This document shows positions 8,958 through 18,074 of a stretch of DNA of 64,000 nt, piece after piece. Positions within the stretch are counted from its first letter, which is position 1; each line of letters begins with the position of its first letter. The translations under genes and the position numbers were made by a program. The stretch comes from Oceanobacillus kimchii X50 (lineage in GTDB: Bacteria; Bacillota; Bacilli; Bacillales; Amphibacillaceae): assembly GCF_000340475.1 (NCBI RefSeq), contig NZ_CM001792.1, positions 2,938,592 through 3,002,591 of the forward strand, given 5' to 3'. The notes beneath the pieces were generated by a model. It worked only from the letters and a program-made list of their open reading frames with translations. It searched no databases and was not told the DNA's origin.

Positions 8958-9992
8958 TCAATTATTTTGTTCCCATTCAGGAGGATAGACTGCATCAGGA
9001 AGGTCAATTCCTATTTCCTCATAATAACGAATTGCTCCAGGATGCAACGGATACTCTTTATTTTCTAATATGGCAGCAGGATCCTCTGATTCCTGAGCGG
9101 ATGCATGTGTTGAAATCATTTGATCAATATTTTCGTGATATGCTTTAACAAGATCGTATACAAACTCCTCATTTGCTTCTTTTTGCACAACACCAAAGTT
9201 AAACTGGGCTATAGTTTCCACGTCTCCATCAAGAGATTCATACGTGTCTTGAGGGATTACAAATTCAGTAAAATATGGTAATGCTTCCATTACTTTTTCA
9301 CGTTCTTCACCATCTATACCGTAAATATTAATATCAGCCTGCGTTTCTACCTCTGTGACGGCAGCTATTGGTAACCCCGCAGAAAAACCAATATGATCTA
9401 ACTGCCCATCTAACATTTGAGAAGCCATATCGCTTGCACCTGCTGCAACCTGGTCACCCGTTTCAATGCCAAGCGCTTCATAAATTAAGGGATTATACGT
9501 ACCTGGTGTTCCGCCTGCAGGACCAATACCGACACGCTCTCCTTCATGTTCCATTATGCTGGTAACTCCTGAACTTGCTGTAGACCACCACTGAAATGGT
9601 GTGTTATACATTGGAAATATAACACGAATATCACTAAATTCTTTGCTTGCCCATTCCCCTTCACCATAGTATCCTTCATACAACGGTCCCATTGTCACCA
9701 TACCAAGCTGAATATCATCAACATCCAAAAGTTGTATGTTATGCACAGGACCACCTGTTACCTCCACATTTGAAGTAATATCAAGATTTTGCTCCAATAA
9801 TGTCGCAAGTCCTCCACCCCAAATATAATATGTACCGCCTTGAGAGGCTGTACCAATTGTTACTGTAGATGGATAATCTCTTTCTTCTACCTCTCCACTA
9901 TCCTCACCTTCTGCTTCCTCACTGCTACATGCTGCAAGTAACATAATTATCAATATAAATGTGATTAAATAAAACTTTTTAATCCCTTTCAT
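8958..9992 (-). CDS. TAXI-family TRAP solute-binding lipoprotein
   Basis: A 344-aa extracytoplasmic binding protein. The signal peptide ends in a lipobox (LLAACSS), so it should be a membrane-anchored lipoprotein in this Gram-positive. The TAXI hallmark TIGTASQGGTYY is near 46-57 and the downstream pattern VGIGPAGGTPG follows near 150. It pairs with the fused permease downstream. A GGAGG sits 6 nt before the ATG. It starts 18 bp after the DctP-type binding protein, so the operon encodes two different TRAP-type binding proteins but only one TRAP permease. Confidence 0.92.
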   Translation of the reverse strand: MKGIKKFYLITFILIIMLLAACSSEEAEGEDSGEVEERDYPSTVTIGTASQGGTYYIWGGGLATLLEQNLDITSNVEVTGGPVHNIQLLDVDDIQLGMVTMGPLYEGYYGEGEWASKEFSDIRVIFPMYNTPFQWWSTASSGVTSIMEHEGERVGIGPAGGTPGTYNPLIYEALGIETGDQVAAGASDMASQMLDGQLDHIGFSAGLPIAAVTEVETQADINIYGIDGEEREKVMEALPYFTEFVIPQDTYESLDGDVETIAQFNFGVVQKEANEEFVYDLVKAYHENIDQMISTHASAQESEDPAAILENKEYPLHPGAIRYYEEIGIDLPDAVYPPEWEQNN

Positions 9993-10010
9993 TTAAACCC
10001 TCCTAGTATT

Positions 10011-11066
10011 TTAATAATTCAGAAATCTTGGTAAATAATGAATATATTGCGACCCATACTTTTCAGTAAAACGCTCATACAGCGGATCTAATGTTTCTTC
10101 CCAGGTATTTTTTTCCTCATCACTTAACTCGTGAATATTAATGCATTGACATTCTTGAAGATATTCGTACTCCTGTACATTCAATTCTCGCGCTTTCTTA
10201 ATTTCCCATTCCGTTACTTCCTCCATCACATCTATAATAATTACCTGAACTTCATCAGGAAGACTTTTCCAAAAATCATCATTAATTAATACCAAATATC
10301 CTAAGTAACCATGATTGCTAACTGTCAAGTGATCTTGTACTTTGTGGATATTTTTACTGACAATATTGGAATAAGTATTTTCCTGTGCATTTAAAACTCC
10401 CTGTTCCAATAAAGGGAATACCTGATCAAACGTCTCTACCTGAGCATGAGCCCCGAGTAATGAAAATTGTTCTTTTAGAATATCACTGCTCATAATTCTA
10501 AACTCCAATCCTTCAAAATCCTCCGGGTAGTGTAATGCGTTTCGATTGTTAGTTACTTGTTTAAAACCACTTTCCCAAAAGGCAAGAGGATAGAAGCCTT
10601 TTTGCACCAACTTATCTTCCAGTATTTTTCCAGCTGAACTATTTAAGTAATCATGAATCTCTTCCTCATTTTCAAAAGCGAATGGTATATCAATTACTTT
10701 CCATTCTGGGACCAATGCCGTTATCTTTGAAGTAGACGGAGCAAGCATTTGCACATCACCAGCTAACAAAGCCTCTATCTCTTCTCCATCTTTATAAAGA
10801 AAACTATTTGGAAAGACCTGTACTTCGACATACCCATCCGTTCTTTCTTCTACCAGCTCCGCAAACTTTCTAGAAGCAAGTCCTTTTGGAGTCTCTTCTC
10901 CAACAACATGAGAAAAACGGATAACAATTCGTTCTTCTTCACTCAGTTGTTCATGATCTTCCGGATAGGATTGCACTTGACATGCATTTAATAAGAATAA
11001 AAAAATTATCACTAAACTAGTTTTATACCACTGAAAAAGGACTTTTACTTTCGATAATGACACCAC
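10011..11066 (-). CDS. DctP-type TRAP binding lipoprotein, probably a DctB-like co-sensor
   Basis: A 351-aa DctP-fold protein. The lipoprotein signal ends LLNACQ, and the body shows the family pattern IRFSHVVGEETPKG (about 48), FRIMSSDI with the substrate-carboxylate Arg (about 192) and LLEQGVLNAQENTYSN (about 217). No DctQ/DctM pair of its class lies nearby; the only TRAP permease is of TAXI type. The gene instead sits beside a DctS/DctR-like two-component system, as dctB does in Bacillus subtilis, where DctB acts with DctS in C4-dicarboxylate sensing. I infer a sensory role. The start is uncertain: two consecutive GTG codons (11066, 11063) follow only a weak AGAGG. Confidence 0.75.
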   Translation of the reverse strand: MVSLSKVKVLFQWYKTSLVIIFLFLLNACQVQSYPEDHEQLSEEERIVIRFSHVVGEETPKGLASRKFAELVEERTDGYVEVQVFPNSFLYKDGEEIEALLAGDVQMLAPSTSKITALVPEWKVIDIPFAFENEEEIHDYLNSSAGKILEDKLVQKGFYPLAFWESGFKQVTNNRNALHYPEDFEGLEFRIMSSDILKEQFSLLGAHAQVETFDQVFPLLEQGVLNAQENTYSNIVSKNIHKVQDHLTVSNHGYLGYLVLINDDFWKSLPDEVQVIIIDVMEEVTEWEIKKARELNVQEYEYLQECQCINIHELSDEEKNTWEETLDPLYERFTEKYGSQYIHYLPRFLNY

Positions 11067-11169
11067 CTCTATTCAAAAGATAATAGACTTAAATAACCCT
11101 GATTGGCGAAAGCGATGACAGCGCAAGAATATAGGATAAAACCTTTCACAATCTATGTTACCCCAGATT

Positions 11170-11184
11170 ATAAAGCGCTTTCAT
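11170..11184 (-). promoter_or_regulatory. Candidate CcpA (cre) site upstream of dctB-like gene
   Basis: The minus strand reads ATGAAAGCGCTTTAT, one of the best cre matches in the window. It lies about 105 bp upstream of the DctB-like gene, in the 176-bp gap after the response regulator gene. This suggests a separate, glucose-repressed promoter for the transporter genes. Confidence 0.6.
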
Positions 11185-11242
11185 TATTATGACAATAAAA
11201 TATTCATATTGATCTTTTTGGTCTTTGTGGTCTTAACATAGG

Positions 11243-11911
11243 TCAAACAGAATAGTTATGACTTGGCCTTCCTACCTTGCCATATTCTATCTGGACTGTT
11301 ATTCTTTCTTGCTTTTCCAAATGTTCCAGATATCTACGTACAGTTACCCTTGCCATACCCATTTTTTCAGCTAACTCTTCGGCAGTAACTGGACGTTGTT
11401 GATCTAATAGAGCCATATAAATTTGCTTTAACGTAATTTCACTTAGCCCTTTTGGAGGTGAATCTGTTTTCATGTTGTTTTTTTGTTTATTCCAATCATC
11501 AATATCTTCTTGACTTAACGATTGGGACCACTGTAACTTCATCCACATCTTTTTATAATTTTCCAGAGCTTGCTGAAAACGATTGAAACGGAAAGGTTTC
11601 ACTAAATAGTCAACAGCACCGAGTCGAAATACTTGCTGTATCGTTTTGGCATCTCGTGCAGCTGTAATTAGAATAACATCTGAAGGCAATTCTTTTTGGC
11701 GTATTTCTTGTAATACATCTAAACCGGAAATATCGGGTAAAAACATATCAAGCAAAATAAGGTCAGGGGGAGATTCCATGGCTTTATCCAACACTGTTTT
11801 TCCGCTTTCAGAACAAAATTGCAAATGAAAGCCCTCCATTTTCTCAAGGAAACTTTTGTTTACCTCCTGTACCATTGGATCATCCTCTACAATCATTACA
11901 TTAACCATCAT
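11243..11911 (-). CDS. CitB/DctR-family response regulator
   Basis: A 222-aa protein. The receiver domain (about 1-120) has the acidic pair in VEDDPM, the phospho-acceptor Asp in DLILLDMFLP (about 55) and the Lys in YLVKPFRF (about 105). The C-terminal winged helix of CitB/DctR type (GMARVTVRRYLEHLE) is near 185-200. The frame overlaps the end of the kinase gene, so the pair is translationally coupled. The ATG at 11911 has AGGAG 6 nt upstream; 11908 is an alternative. By family it activates carboxylate transport or catabolic genes, here most plausibly the downstream TRAP and SLC13 genes. It differs from CitT, MalR and DctR of B. subtilis only in ways that I cannot resolve. Confidence 0.9.
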   Translation of the reverse strand: MMVNVMIVEDDPMVQEVNKSFLEKMEGFHLQFCSESGKTVLDKAMESPPDLILLDMFLPDISGLDVLQEIRQKELPSDVILITAARDAKTIQQVFRLGAVDYLVKPFRFNRFQQALENYKKMWMKLQWSQSLSQEDIDDWNKQKNNMKTDSPPKGLSEITLKQIYMALLDQQRPVTAEELAEKMGMARVTVRRYLEHLEKQERITVQIEYGKVGRPSHNYSV

Positions 11912-13496
11912 CACCCACTCCTATTTTTTGGCCTACAATTATTTCCATAATTGTCCCATTAGTTCCCTTTGAAGTAATGCTTATTTCACCCTGATTCGCC
12001 TCAACAATACTTTTTATAAGAGCAAGTCCAAATCCTCTTCCTTCCTTGGCCTTGGAACTATAACCTTCTTGAAAGACCAGTTCACTTTCCCCTGTGGGTA
12101 TCCCTTTACCACTGTCCTCTACCATGATATATAAAGAATTGTTACCGCCTTGAATCAGACAGCTGACTTCTTTGAGAACAGCATCTTCACAAGATTCGAT
12201 TGCATTATCAAGCAAATTTCCAATCAATGTAATCAAATCTCCAGAACTAAAACCTTCCACCACTCTGTTTAAATAGCTATCCTCATGAATCCATAAATGC
12301 ACACCCATTTCTTTAGCACGTGCCCGTTTTCCTAATATAAGCCCCGATATTGGGTAGTGATCAATGCGATCCCTTAAAAACTGAATCATATTCTCTTCAT
12401 CAGATGTTTCCTCAATAAGCAGTTCCAGAGCCTCATCAGTTCTATCAAGCTGGATAAGCCCAGCAATACTATGAAGCTTATTCATATACTCATGATTTTG
12501 TGCACGGAGCGCGCTTACTAAACTTTTAACACCGGTTAACTCTTCTCCAAGCTGATGAATTTCAGAGCGATTTTTCAAAATAATCAAAGATCCCATAAAA
12601 TCTTTTTTTACAAAAATAGGATATATAGAGACCAAATACATCGTTTTATTAAAAGATACAGGTTTGTTAATAACCTTCTCACTTTCTAAAAGCTGCTCAG
12701 TTATCCATGATCGTGTAAACACTTCACTTATGTACATTTGACCGGAAAATGTATAGCCTGTATATTCTTCTGCAAGTTTATTCATGAAACTTATTTTCCC
12801 TTTATCATCTGTAACAATAATTCCTGTATCCAATGTCTGCATGATTGTTTGTCGCTCTTCAAACAGTCTTCCAATTTCATAAGGCTCCAATTGATAGGTT
12901 TGCTTCTTCACATTGGTTGCTAGGAACCAAGAACCACCTATCCCAATAAGTAATCCCCATACAAGTGAAACGAGCAAATCACTCTGATAATCTTTTACTA
13001 GAGACTGAAAGGTCGGTGACAGAATTCCAACAACTGCTACTCCAACTTGATGTGTTCCTGCTTCATCCATAATTGGAACAAAAGCACGTATGGCATATCC
13101 TAATTCTCCCAAAGCTTTGGATGTATATTCATGCTCAGAATATGCTGCTATCTCATCTCCTCCCTCAAAAACCTCACCTATTCTCGTTTCTGATGGATGT
13201 GAATAGCGAATGCGGTTCATATCTAATATGACAATATAGTCAACATTGGTAGATAGACGAATACGCTCTGCAATCGGTTGTATATACTCCTCTCCCCCTT
13301 CCTGTCCAACATTAATAATTATGTCATCCAGTTGTGTCAGTGTTCTGGCAATAGCGATAGCGCGCTCGCCTATCTCTTCCTCAAAAGAATCAGATATACT
13401 GATGAGCATCATCCAACCGCTTACCAATACAGAAGAACAAACTAAAATAGAAGAAAGAATCAATATTTTCGTACGTAATTTAATCCTTTTTTTCAT
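11901..13496 (-). CDS. CitA/DctS-family sensor histidine kinase
   Basis: A 531-aa membrane kinase, the typical length for DctS/CitS/MalK. The layout is TM1 (about 10-30), an extracytoplasmic Cache/PDC-like sensor (about 31-170, with DYIVILDMNRIRYSHP), TM2 (about 175-195), a cytoplasmic PAS (LDTGIIVTDDKGKISFMN), an SPOB-type dimerisation helix with the phospho-acceptor His in RAQNHEYMNKLH, and a C-terminal HATPase with N-box LLDNAIES and G-box GKGIPTG and GRGFGLAL. The ATG at 13496 has AGGAA 10 nt upstream; a TTG at 13505 is too close to it. The sensor class binds citrate, malate, fumarate or succinate; here possibly a C5 analogue. Confidence 0.9.
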   Translation of the reverse strand: MKKRIKLRTKILILSSILVCSSVLVSGWMMLISISDSFEEEIGERAIAIARTLTQLDDIIINVGQEGGEEYIQPIAERIRLSTNVDYIVILDMNRIRYSHPSETRIGEVFEGGDEIAAYSEHEYTSKALGELGYAIRAFVPIMDEAGTHQVGVAVVGILSPTFQSLVKDYQSDLLVSLVWGLLIGIGGSWFLATNVKKQTYQLEPYEIGRLFEERQTIMQTLDTGIIVTDDKGKISFMNKLAEEYTGYTFSGQMYISEVFTRSWITEQLLESEKVINKPVSFNKTMYLVSIYPIFVKKDFMGSLIILKNRSEIHQLGEELTGVKSLVSALRAQNHEYMNKLHSIAGLIQLDRTDEALELLIEETSDEENMIQFLRDRIDHYPISGLILGKRARAKEMGVHLWIHEDSYLNRVVEGFSSGDLITLIGNLLDNAIESCEDAVLKEVSCLIQGGNNSLYIMVEDSGKGIPTGESELVFQEGYSSKAKEGRGFGLALIKSIVEANQGEISITSKGTNGTIMEIIVGQKIGVGDDG

Positions 13497-13570
13497 GATT
13501 ATCAAATTCCTGTATCAAGGATTGGCAACTCTTTATTTTAAATATTACAAAAAATTATTTTAATCCGCTA

Positions 13571-14140
13571 CTATGTTTTGCTACTACTCTTTTTAAATGC
13601 TTCCTGGGATTCTTTATACCAATCCCTACCTTCTGAGTCATTGATAACCATGCACGGGAAATCTATCAATTCCAGCTTTCGAATAGCTTCAGTACCTAAA
13701 TCCTCATATGCAATGACTTCAACTGATTTTATCCGTCTGGCTAATAGAGCTCCTGAACCGCCAATTGCTGCAAAATAAACAGCACAATTATTTACGATGG
13801 AATCAATGACTGTTTGACTGCGATACCCTTTTCCAATCATACCTTTTAACCCCTTCTCCAGCAATAGAGGTGTGTACTTATCCATACGACTGCTTGTTGT
13901 AGGTCCTGCTGATCCTATGATCTCTCCGGGCTTTGCCGGAGTGGGGCCTACATAATAGATAACCTGATTTTGTAACTCAATAGGGAGGTTTTCATTTCGT
14001 TTCAATTGTTCTTCCATTCGTTTATGTGCAGCATCTCTAGCTGTATAAATTGATCCACTGAGTAACACTCTATCTCCAGGACGAAGCGATTTTATCGTAT
14101 CTATATCTTGAAATGGTACATCTATTTTTATTTGAGACAT
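13571..14140 (-). CDS. Class I fumarate hydratase/tartrate dehydratase, beta subunit (FumA C-terminal/TtdB type)
   Basis: A 189-aa C-terminal-domain subunit. The signature GEIIGSAGPTTSSRMD is near 76, and the swivelling-domain motifs GMIGKGYRSQ and YFAAIGGSGALLA follow. The ATG at 14140 has GGAGG 6 nt upstream; a GTG at 14146 overlaps that site. It partners the alpha subunit encoded upstream, from which it is separated by an unusual 238-bp spacer. Two-subunit class I fumarases hydrate fumarate, and some act on mesaconate or tartrate. Here, beside citramalyl-CoA-type genes, interconversion of mesaconate and citramalate is a plausible job. Confidence 0.9.
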   Translation of the reverse strand: MSQIKIDVPFQDIDTIKSLRPGDRVLLSGSIYTARDAAHKRMEEQLKRNENLPIELQNQVIYYVGPTPAKPGEIIGSAGPTTSSRMDKYTPLLLEKGLKGMIGKGYRSQTVIDSIVNNCAVYFAAIGGSGALLARRIKSVEVIAYEDLGTEAIRKLELIDFPCMVINDSEGRDWYKESQEAFKKSSSKT

Positions 14141-14378
14141 ATTCACCCTCCAAAAAAGGACAATTTGTTTTAAAGTGAAACTTCATTCCGCGGGGGTTTC
14201 GTTTCTCTTCACCCACAGAATGTTAGTATCGCAAGGGCATGACCTAATTGCTCTAGAACAGAGTTATACATATACGGGCAGTTCATCTCCCACTTATCCA
14301 CCTTAGCTAAGCCACATAGTCTTGAAGCAGAGGTATTACTTTCCGTTACGTGCGGGATAAAATCTAGTACGTAATTTA
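14141..14378. other. Unusual spacer inside the fumarase operon; possible structured RNA or mobile-element remnant
   Basis: A 238-bp gap between genes whose products must pair. The spacer is richer in G and C than the surrounding spacers and holds a block reading CCGCGGGGGTTTCG near 14190. Around it GTGAAAC (14176-14182) can pair with GTTTC and TTCAC segments (to about 14212). No ORF, terminator T-run or coding signal was seen. It might be the decayed end of an IS200/IS605-type element, a repeat, or a transcribed RNA structure that sets the ratio of the two subunits. I cannot choose between these. Confidence 0.4.
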
Positions 14379-15239
14379 CTATAATATAGCATGTTTATGC
14401 CTGCTCGCATGACAGTTTAAATTAACAGCTACCGGAAGTGCTGCAATATGGCAAGGTGCTATTTCGATTTTGACATCCAACGTTGTTGTGCTTCCACCCA
14501 ATCCCTGAGGTCCAATTCCTAGTGCATTAATAGATTGAATTAATTGTTCTTCTAATTCAGCAAGTTCAGGGTCTAGGTGACGTTCTCCTACTGGTTTAAA
14601 CAATGCCTTTTTAGCTAGATAGGCACAGGATTCAAAGTTACCACCGATACCCACACCTACTACTAATGGAGGGCATGCATTCGGCCCAGCCTCTTTAACT
14701 GTATCCAATATGAATTGTTTTACACCTTCAATTCCATCACTGGGGGTCAGCATCATAAGTTTGCTCATATTTTCTGCACCCCCACCTTTTGCGGACATTT
14801 GAATTTCCAGTTGATTACCTTGAACTAATTCGATATGGATTACAGAAGGAGTATTATCGCCGGTATTCTTCCTATTTATAGGATTATCTACAATTGAATA
14901 CCTTAAATAACCTTCTTCATATCCTTTTCTTACCCCTTCATTAATTGCGTCATAAAGACTTCCTCCAGTTATATGACAATCCTGCCCAAGCTTCACGATA
15001 AATACAGAAACGCCAGTATCCTGACACATGGGAACACGGTTTTCGGTCGCAATATTAGCATTTTCAATTAACTGATTTAGCACGTCTTTCCCAATCTCTG
15101 ACGATTCAGTCTGAACTGCCTGCTGAAATGCGGACACTACATCTTGGCCTAAATCATAATTAGCTTCCTTACAAAGCACTGCAACTTTATTGACTATTTC
15201 TTCATAATGAAATTCTCTCACCTTTTCACCCCTTGCCAT
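14379..15239 (-). CDS. Class I fumarate hydratase, alpha subunit (FumA N-terminal/TtdA type)
   Basis: A 286-aa iron-sulfur subunit. Three Cys residues suited to hold a [4Fe-4S] cluster are visible in VPMCQDTG (about 74), NACPPLVVG (about 192) and NFESCAYLA (about 208). These match the three-Cys arrangement of class I fumarases. It starts 5 bp after the MaoC gene stop, so it is co-transcribed. AGGA lies 9 nt before the ATG; an in-frame GTG at 15221 also has a good AGGGG and may be used. In this context the enzyme may act as mesaconase or fumarase; sequence does not separate the two. Confidence 0.9.
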   Translation of the reverse strand: MARGEKVREFHYEEIVNKVAVLCKEANYDLGQDVVSAFQQAVQTESSEIGKDVLNQLIENANIATENRVPMCQDTGVSVFIVKLGQDCHITGGSLYDAINEGVRKGYEEGYLRYSIVDNPINRKNTGDNTPSVIHIELVQGNQLEIQMSAKGGGAENMSKLMMLTPSDGIEGVKQFILDTVKEAGPNACPPLVVGVGIGGNFESCAYLAKKALFKPVGERHLDPELAELEEQLIQSINALGIGPQGLGGSTTTLDVKIEIAPCHIAALPVAVNLNCHASRHKHAIL

Positions 15240-15244
15240 TAACT

Positions 15245-15763
15245 CTATTCCTGCGATTCCAATACTTTATTTAATAGTATATTTTCTTTTTTTGGAGCAT
15301 GCTCTTTTTTATAAATCATAAATGTGCGTTTAAAAGTAATGACAATTTCTCCACGTTGATTGTAACCACTAGTTTTCACATTAACAATTCCTACATTTGG
15401 TCGTGAATTCGATTCTCTTTTATCTAATACTTCAGAGTAAGAATAAATCGTATCTCCTTCAAAAACAGGTTTAGGAAGTCGAATTTCATCCCATCCTAAG
15501 TTCGCCATGGCATTTTGAGAAAGGTCAGTTACCGACTGACCTGTTACAAGAGCAACCGTAAATGTGGAGTCGATCAAAGGTTTACCAAATTCCGTTTGCT
15601 CGGAATAATAGTCATCAAAATGAATCGGATTTGTATTTTGTGTTAATAAAGTCATATAAATATTATCTGTTTTCGTTACCGTTCTTCCCAGTGGATGCGG
15701 GTATATATCACCTTCTTCAAAGTCCTCATAAAATCTTCCATTCCAGCCATCTTTTACAGTCAT
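15245..15763 (-). CDS. MaoC-like hydratase, probable itaconyl-/mesaconyl-CoA hydratase
   Basis: A 172-aa hotdog-fold hydratase. The usual R-hydratase motif D-x-N-P-x-H appears here as LTQNTNPIHFD (about 40-50), followed by TEFGKPLIDSTFTVALVTG. As far as I recall, this variant is typical of the mesaconyl-C4-CoA and itaconyl-CoA hydratases (Meh, Ich) rather than of crotonase-like R-hydratases. Expected reaction: mesaconyl-CoA or itaconyl-CoA plus water gives citramalyl-CoA. It lies 18 bp after the CoA-transferase gene and directly before the fumarase alpha gene, which supports a role in a C5-dicarboxylate pathway. Confidence 0.85.
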   Translation of the reverse strand: MTVKDGWNGRFYEDFEEGDIYPHPLGRTVTKTDNIYMTLLTQNTNPIHFDDYYSEQTEFGKPLIDSTFTVALVTGQSVTDLSQNAMANLGWDEIRLPKPVFEGDTIYSYSEVLDKRESNSRPNVGIVNVKTSGYNQRGEIVITFKRTFMIYKKEHAPKKENILLNKVLESQE

Positions 15764-15781
15764 AAAACTTCCTCCTTATGG

Positions 15782-16933
15782 TTACTTAACCTGTGAGTGC
15801 ATTCCTATTTCCTTTAAAATCGATTCAGTATGTTCCCCTAAGGCGGGAATAGGATTCATTACAGATTGAACATTTTTCATGGTGACTGGCGGTTTAAGTG
15901 CAGCAATTTCTCCAACAGGTGTTTGAACTTGTTGCCAGCGATTTCGTGCAGTTAGTTGCGGGTGTTCAAAAAAGTCTTTCATGCTATTTAAGCGTGCATT
16001 GGCAATTTTAGCTTCTTCCACCTTTTCAATTACTTCTTCAGATGTTTTTGATTTAAAGTTTCTTTCGATGATGCTCTTTAATTCATCCCGATTTTCAGCT
16101 CGTTTGTAGTTACTTTCAAATTTCGGGTTATCTGTTAGCTGTGGCTGTTCTAAAATACGAAGGCAAAAGCTCTCCCATTCCCTCTCATTTTGTAAACCAA
16201 TAAACACGGTCTTTCCATCTCCACAGGTGAACGGCCCATAGGGATAAATAGTAGCATGACTGGCGCCTGCACGCCTTGGTTCTTCACCGCCGTATGCTGA
16301 ATAATATTTAGGATAACCCATCCATTCACCAAGAGCTTCTAACATAGATATTTCCATTACAGTACCTTTTCCAGTTTTTGAACGGTTTAATAGCGCTGTC
16401 AAAATACCTGTATATGCATACATTCCTGCAGCAATATCAGCTATCGAAATACCTGCTTTCGAAGGGATTTCTTCGCTTCCCGTAATGGAAACAAGACCCG
16501 CTTCACACTGAACAAGTAAATCATAAGCTTTTTTAGTTTCATAAGGTCCGCCTTTTCCGTATCCTGATAAGCTACACACAATTAGTTCAGGATGTTTTTC
16601 CGTTAATTCATCTGGAATAAAACCCATTCTTTCTATTGCTCCTGGTGCTAGATTTTGCACAAAAACATCTGATTTTCCAATTAAACGACGAAGGGCTTCT
16701 TTTCCTTCTTCTGTTTTTAAATCCAACTCGATAGATTCTTTAGACCGATTACACCAAACAAAGTGACTGGAAAGACCATTAACAGTAGTATCATAGTTTC
16801 TTGCAAAATCTCCTACCTCAGGTCGTTCTATTTTTATTACTCTTGCACCCATATCTGCAAGCTGCCTAGTAGCAAAAGGAGCTGCAATTGCCTGTTCCAA
16901 AGTGACTACAGTTATACCTTCTAAAGGCAACAT
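15782..16933 (-). CDS. Family III (CaiB/BaiF) CoA-transferase, probable itaconate/mesaconate CoA-transferase
   Basis: A 383-aa CoA-transferase. The N-terminal pattern is LEGITVVTLEQAIAAPFATR, then LADMGARVIKIERP. The catalytic Asp is in KKAYDLLVQ (about 148), and GLVSITG follows. These enzymes move CoA between carboxylic acids. The ATG at 16933 has GAAGGTG 8 nt upstream; the longer frame to 16984 overlaps the lyase gene and is not needed. It stands between the CitE-like lyase and the MaoC hydratase, the order expected for activation, hydration and cleavage of itaconate. Other short-chain acids remain possible. Confidence 0.85.
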   Translation of the reverse strand: MLPLEGITVVTLEQAIAAPFATRQLADMGARVIKIERPEVGDFARNYDTTVNGLSSHFVWCNRSKESIELDLKTEEGKEALRRLIGKSDVFVQNLAPGAIERMGFIPDELTEKHPELIVCSLSGYGKGGPYETKKAYDLLVQCEAGLVSITGSEEIPSKAGISIADIAAGMYAYTGILTALLNRSKTGKGTVMEISMLEALGEWMGYPKYYSAYGGEEPRRAGASHATIYPYGPFTCGDGKTVFIGLQNEREWESFCLRILEQPQLTDNPKFESNYKRAENRDELKSIIERNFKSKTSEEVIEKVEEAKIANARLNSMKDFFEHPQLTARNRWQQVQTPVGEIAALKPPVTMKNVQSVMNPIPALGEHTESILKEIGMHSQVK

Positions 16934-16949
16934 TTTATTCACCTTCTCT

Positions 16950-17816
16950 TTATATATTGTTTTTGTATCGTTCTCCAGTTTCAAGAATCATTTTTGCTCT
17001 TTCAGCGATTGGAGCATCTATCATTTTTCCATTTACTTGAACAGCTCCTGAACCATTTAATATAGCATCATTGTATGCGTCTATTATCCTCTCAGCTTCT
17101 GCTATTTGTTTAGCAGAAGGGGAAAAAACCTCATTCACTATTGGTATTTGTCCTGGATGAATGACAAGTTTACCTTGAAAACCAAGTTTCTTCCCTTCCT
17201 TAGCTGTTTTTTTCAATCCTTCATCGTTATGAATGTCTGTATAAACCGAATCAATAGGTGGATCTAATCCTACTGCCTTTGAATCTATCACCAACTTTGA
17301 ACGTGCATAGAGTAACTGAATCTGTTCTTCATCAGGTGATATATTTGTATTAAGTATAAAATCTTCTGAGCCAAATGCCAGACATGAAACTCTTTGGCTT
17401 GCTGAACCAATAGTGTATGCGTTATGAAGACCAGAAGCTGTTTCAATTATCGGAATGATTGACACAGAACCACTCTTTAAATTATTTCTCTTTTCCATTT
17501 GTCCAAGAAAATAATCCGCAATTACAATTTTTTCCCTATCATCGGTCATTGGGAGTACAATTCCATCCAGATTTGCGTGTACTATTTCCTGTATATCTTC
17601 TAAAAAATAATCAGTATCCACGGCATTCACACGAACGAATGTAGTTATATGCTCCGTATTTTCTATGAATCTTTTTACTCTCTGTCTTGCACTTTTTTTA
17701 TTTTCCTCTGCAACGGCATCTTCCAAATCAAAGATGAAAGCATCTGCTGAAAGTGCCCTTACTTTTTCCAGACGCCTATCCTTGTCTCCTGGAATAAACA
17801 TACAAGTTCTCAGCAT
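16950..17816 (-). CDS. HpcH/HpaI (CitE-like) lyase, probable citramalyl-CoA lyase
   Basis: A 288-aa TIM-barrel lyase. Visible motifs are MFIPGDKDRRLEK at the start, the metal-binding FDLEDAV (about 36), TFVRVNAVD (about 62), IPIIETASGL (about 128) and GSEDF (about 156). These fit stand-alone CitE-like enzymes that cleave malyl-CoA or citramalyl-CoA. No citrate lyase alpha or gamma gene is nearby, so it is not part of a citrate lyase complex. Expected reaction: citramalyl-CoA to acetyl-CoA and pyruvate. The start at 17816 has AAAGGAG 8 nt upstream. A 258-bp gap separates it from the PrpD gene, so an extra promoter may lie there. Confidence 0.85.
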   Translation of the reverse strand: MLRTCMFIPGDKDRRLEKVRALSADAFIFDLEDAVAEENKKSARQRVKRFIENTEHITTFVRVNAVDTDYFLEDIQEIVHANLDGIVLPMTDDREKIVIADYFLGQMEKRNNLKSGSVSIIPIIETASGLHNAYTIGSASQRVSCLAFGSEDFILNTNISPDEEQIQLLYARSKLVIDSKAVGLDPPIDSVYTDIHNDEGLKKTAKEGKKLGFQGKLVIHPGQIPIVNEVFSPSAKQIAEAERIIDAYNDAILNGSGAVQVNGKMIDAPIAERAKMILETGERYKNNI

Positions 17817-18074
17817 GGTTGACTCTCCTTTACTTACTGAAAAAAGTTCTTTTAAAGTGAAGCCGTTAATCGATAAGTTATTCCCGTAAACTGTTCTGAT
17901 CAATAGACTTGTATATTACTTGTTTTCCAATGATTATCTAAAATATGTTCTGAGATTATTTATAGTGTATCTTGAGCAAAACCACGTGAAATTGTTTCAA
18001 TGAACCCTATTACAATAGTTAAACAACCAGTAATGTAATTTACATTTATTTAATGAAAAAAGTTGCACTAAACC

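Noticed and set aside
16950..17816. Citrate lyase beta subunit of a CitDEF complex
   Set aside because: No citD, citF, citC or citX genes are nearby, and the neighbours fit a stand-alone citramalyl-CoA-type lyase.
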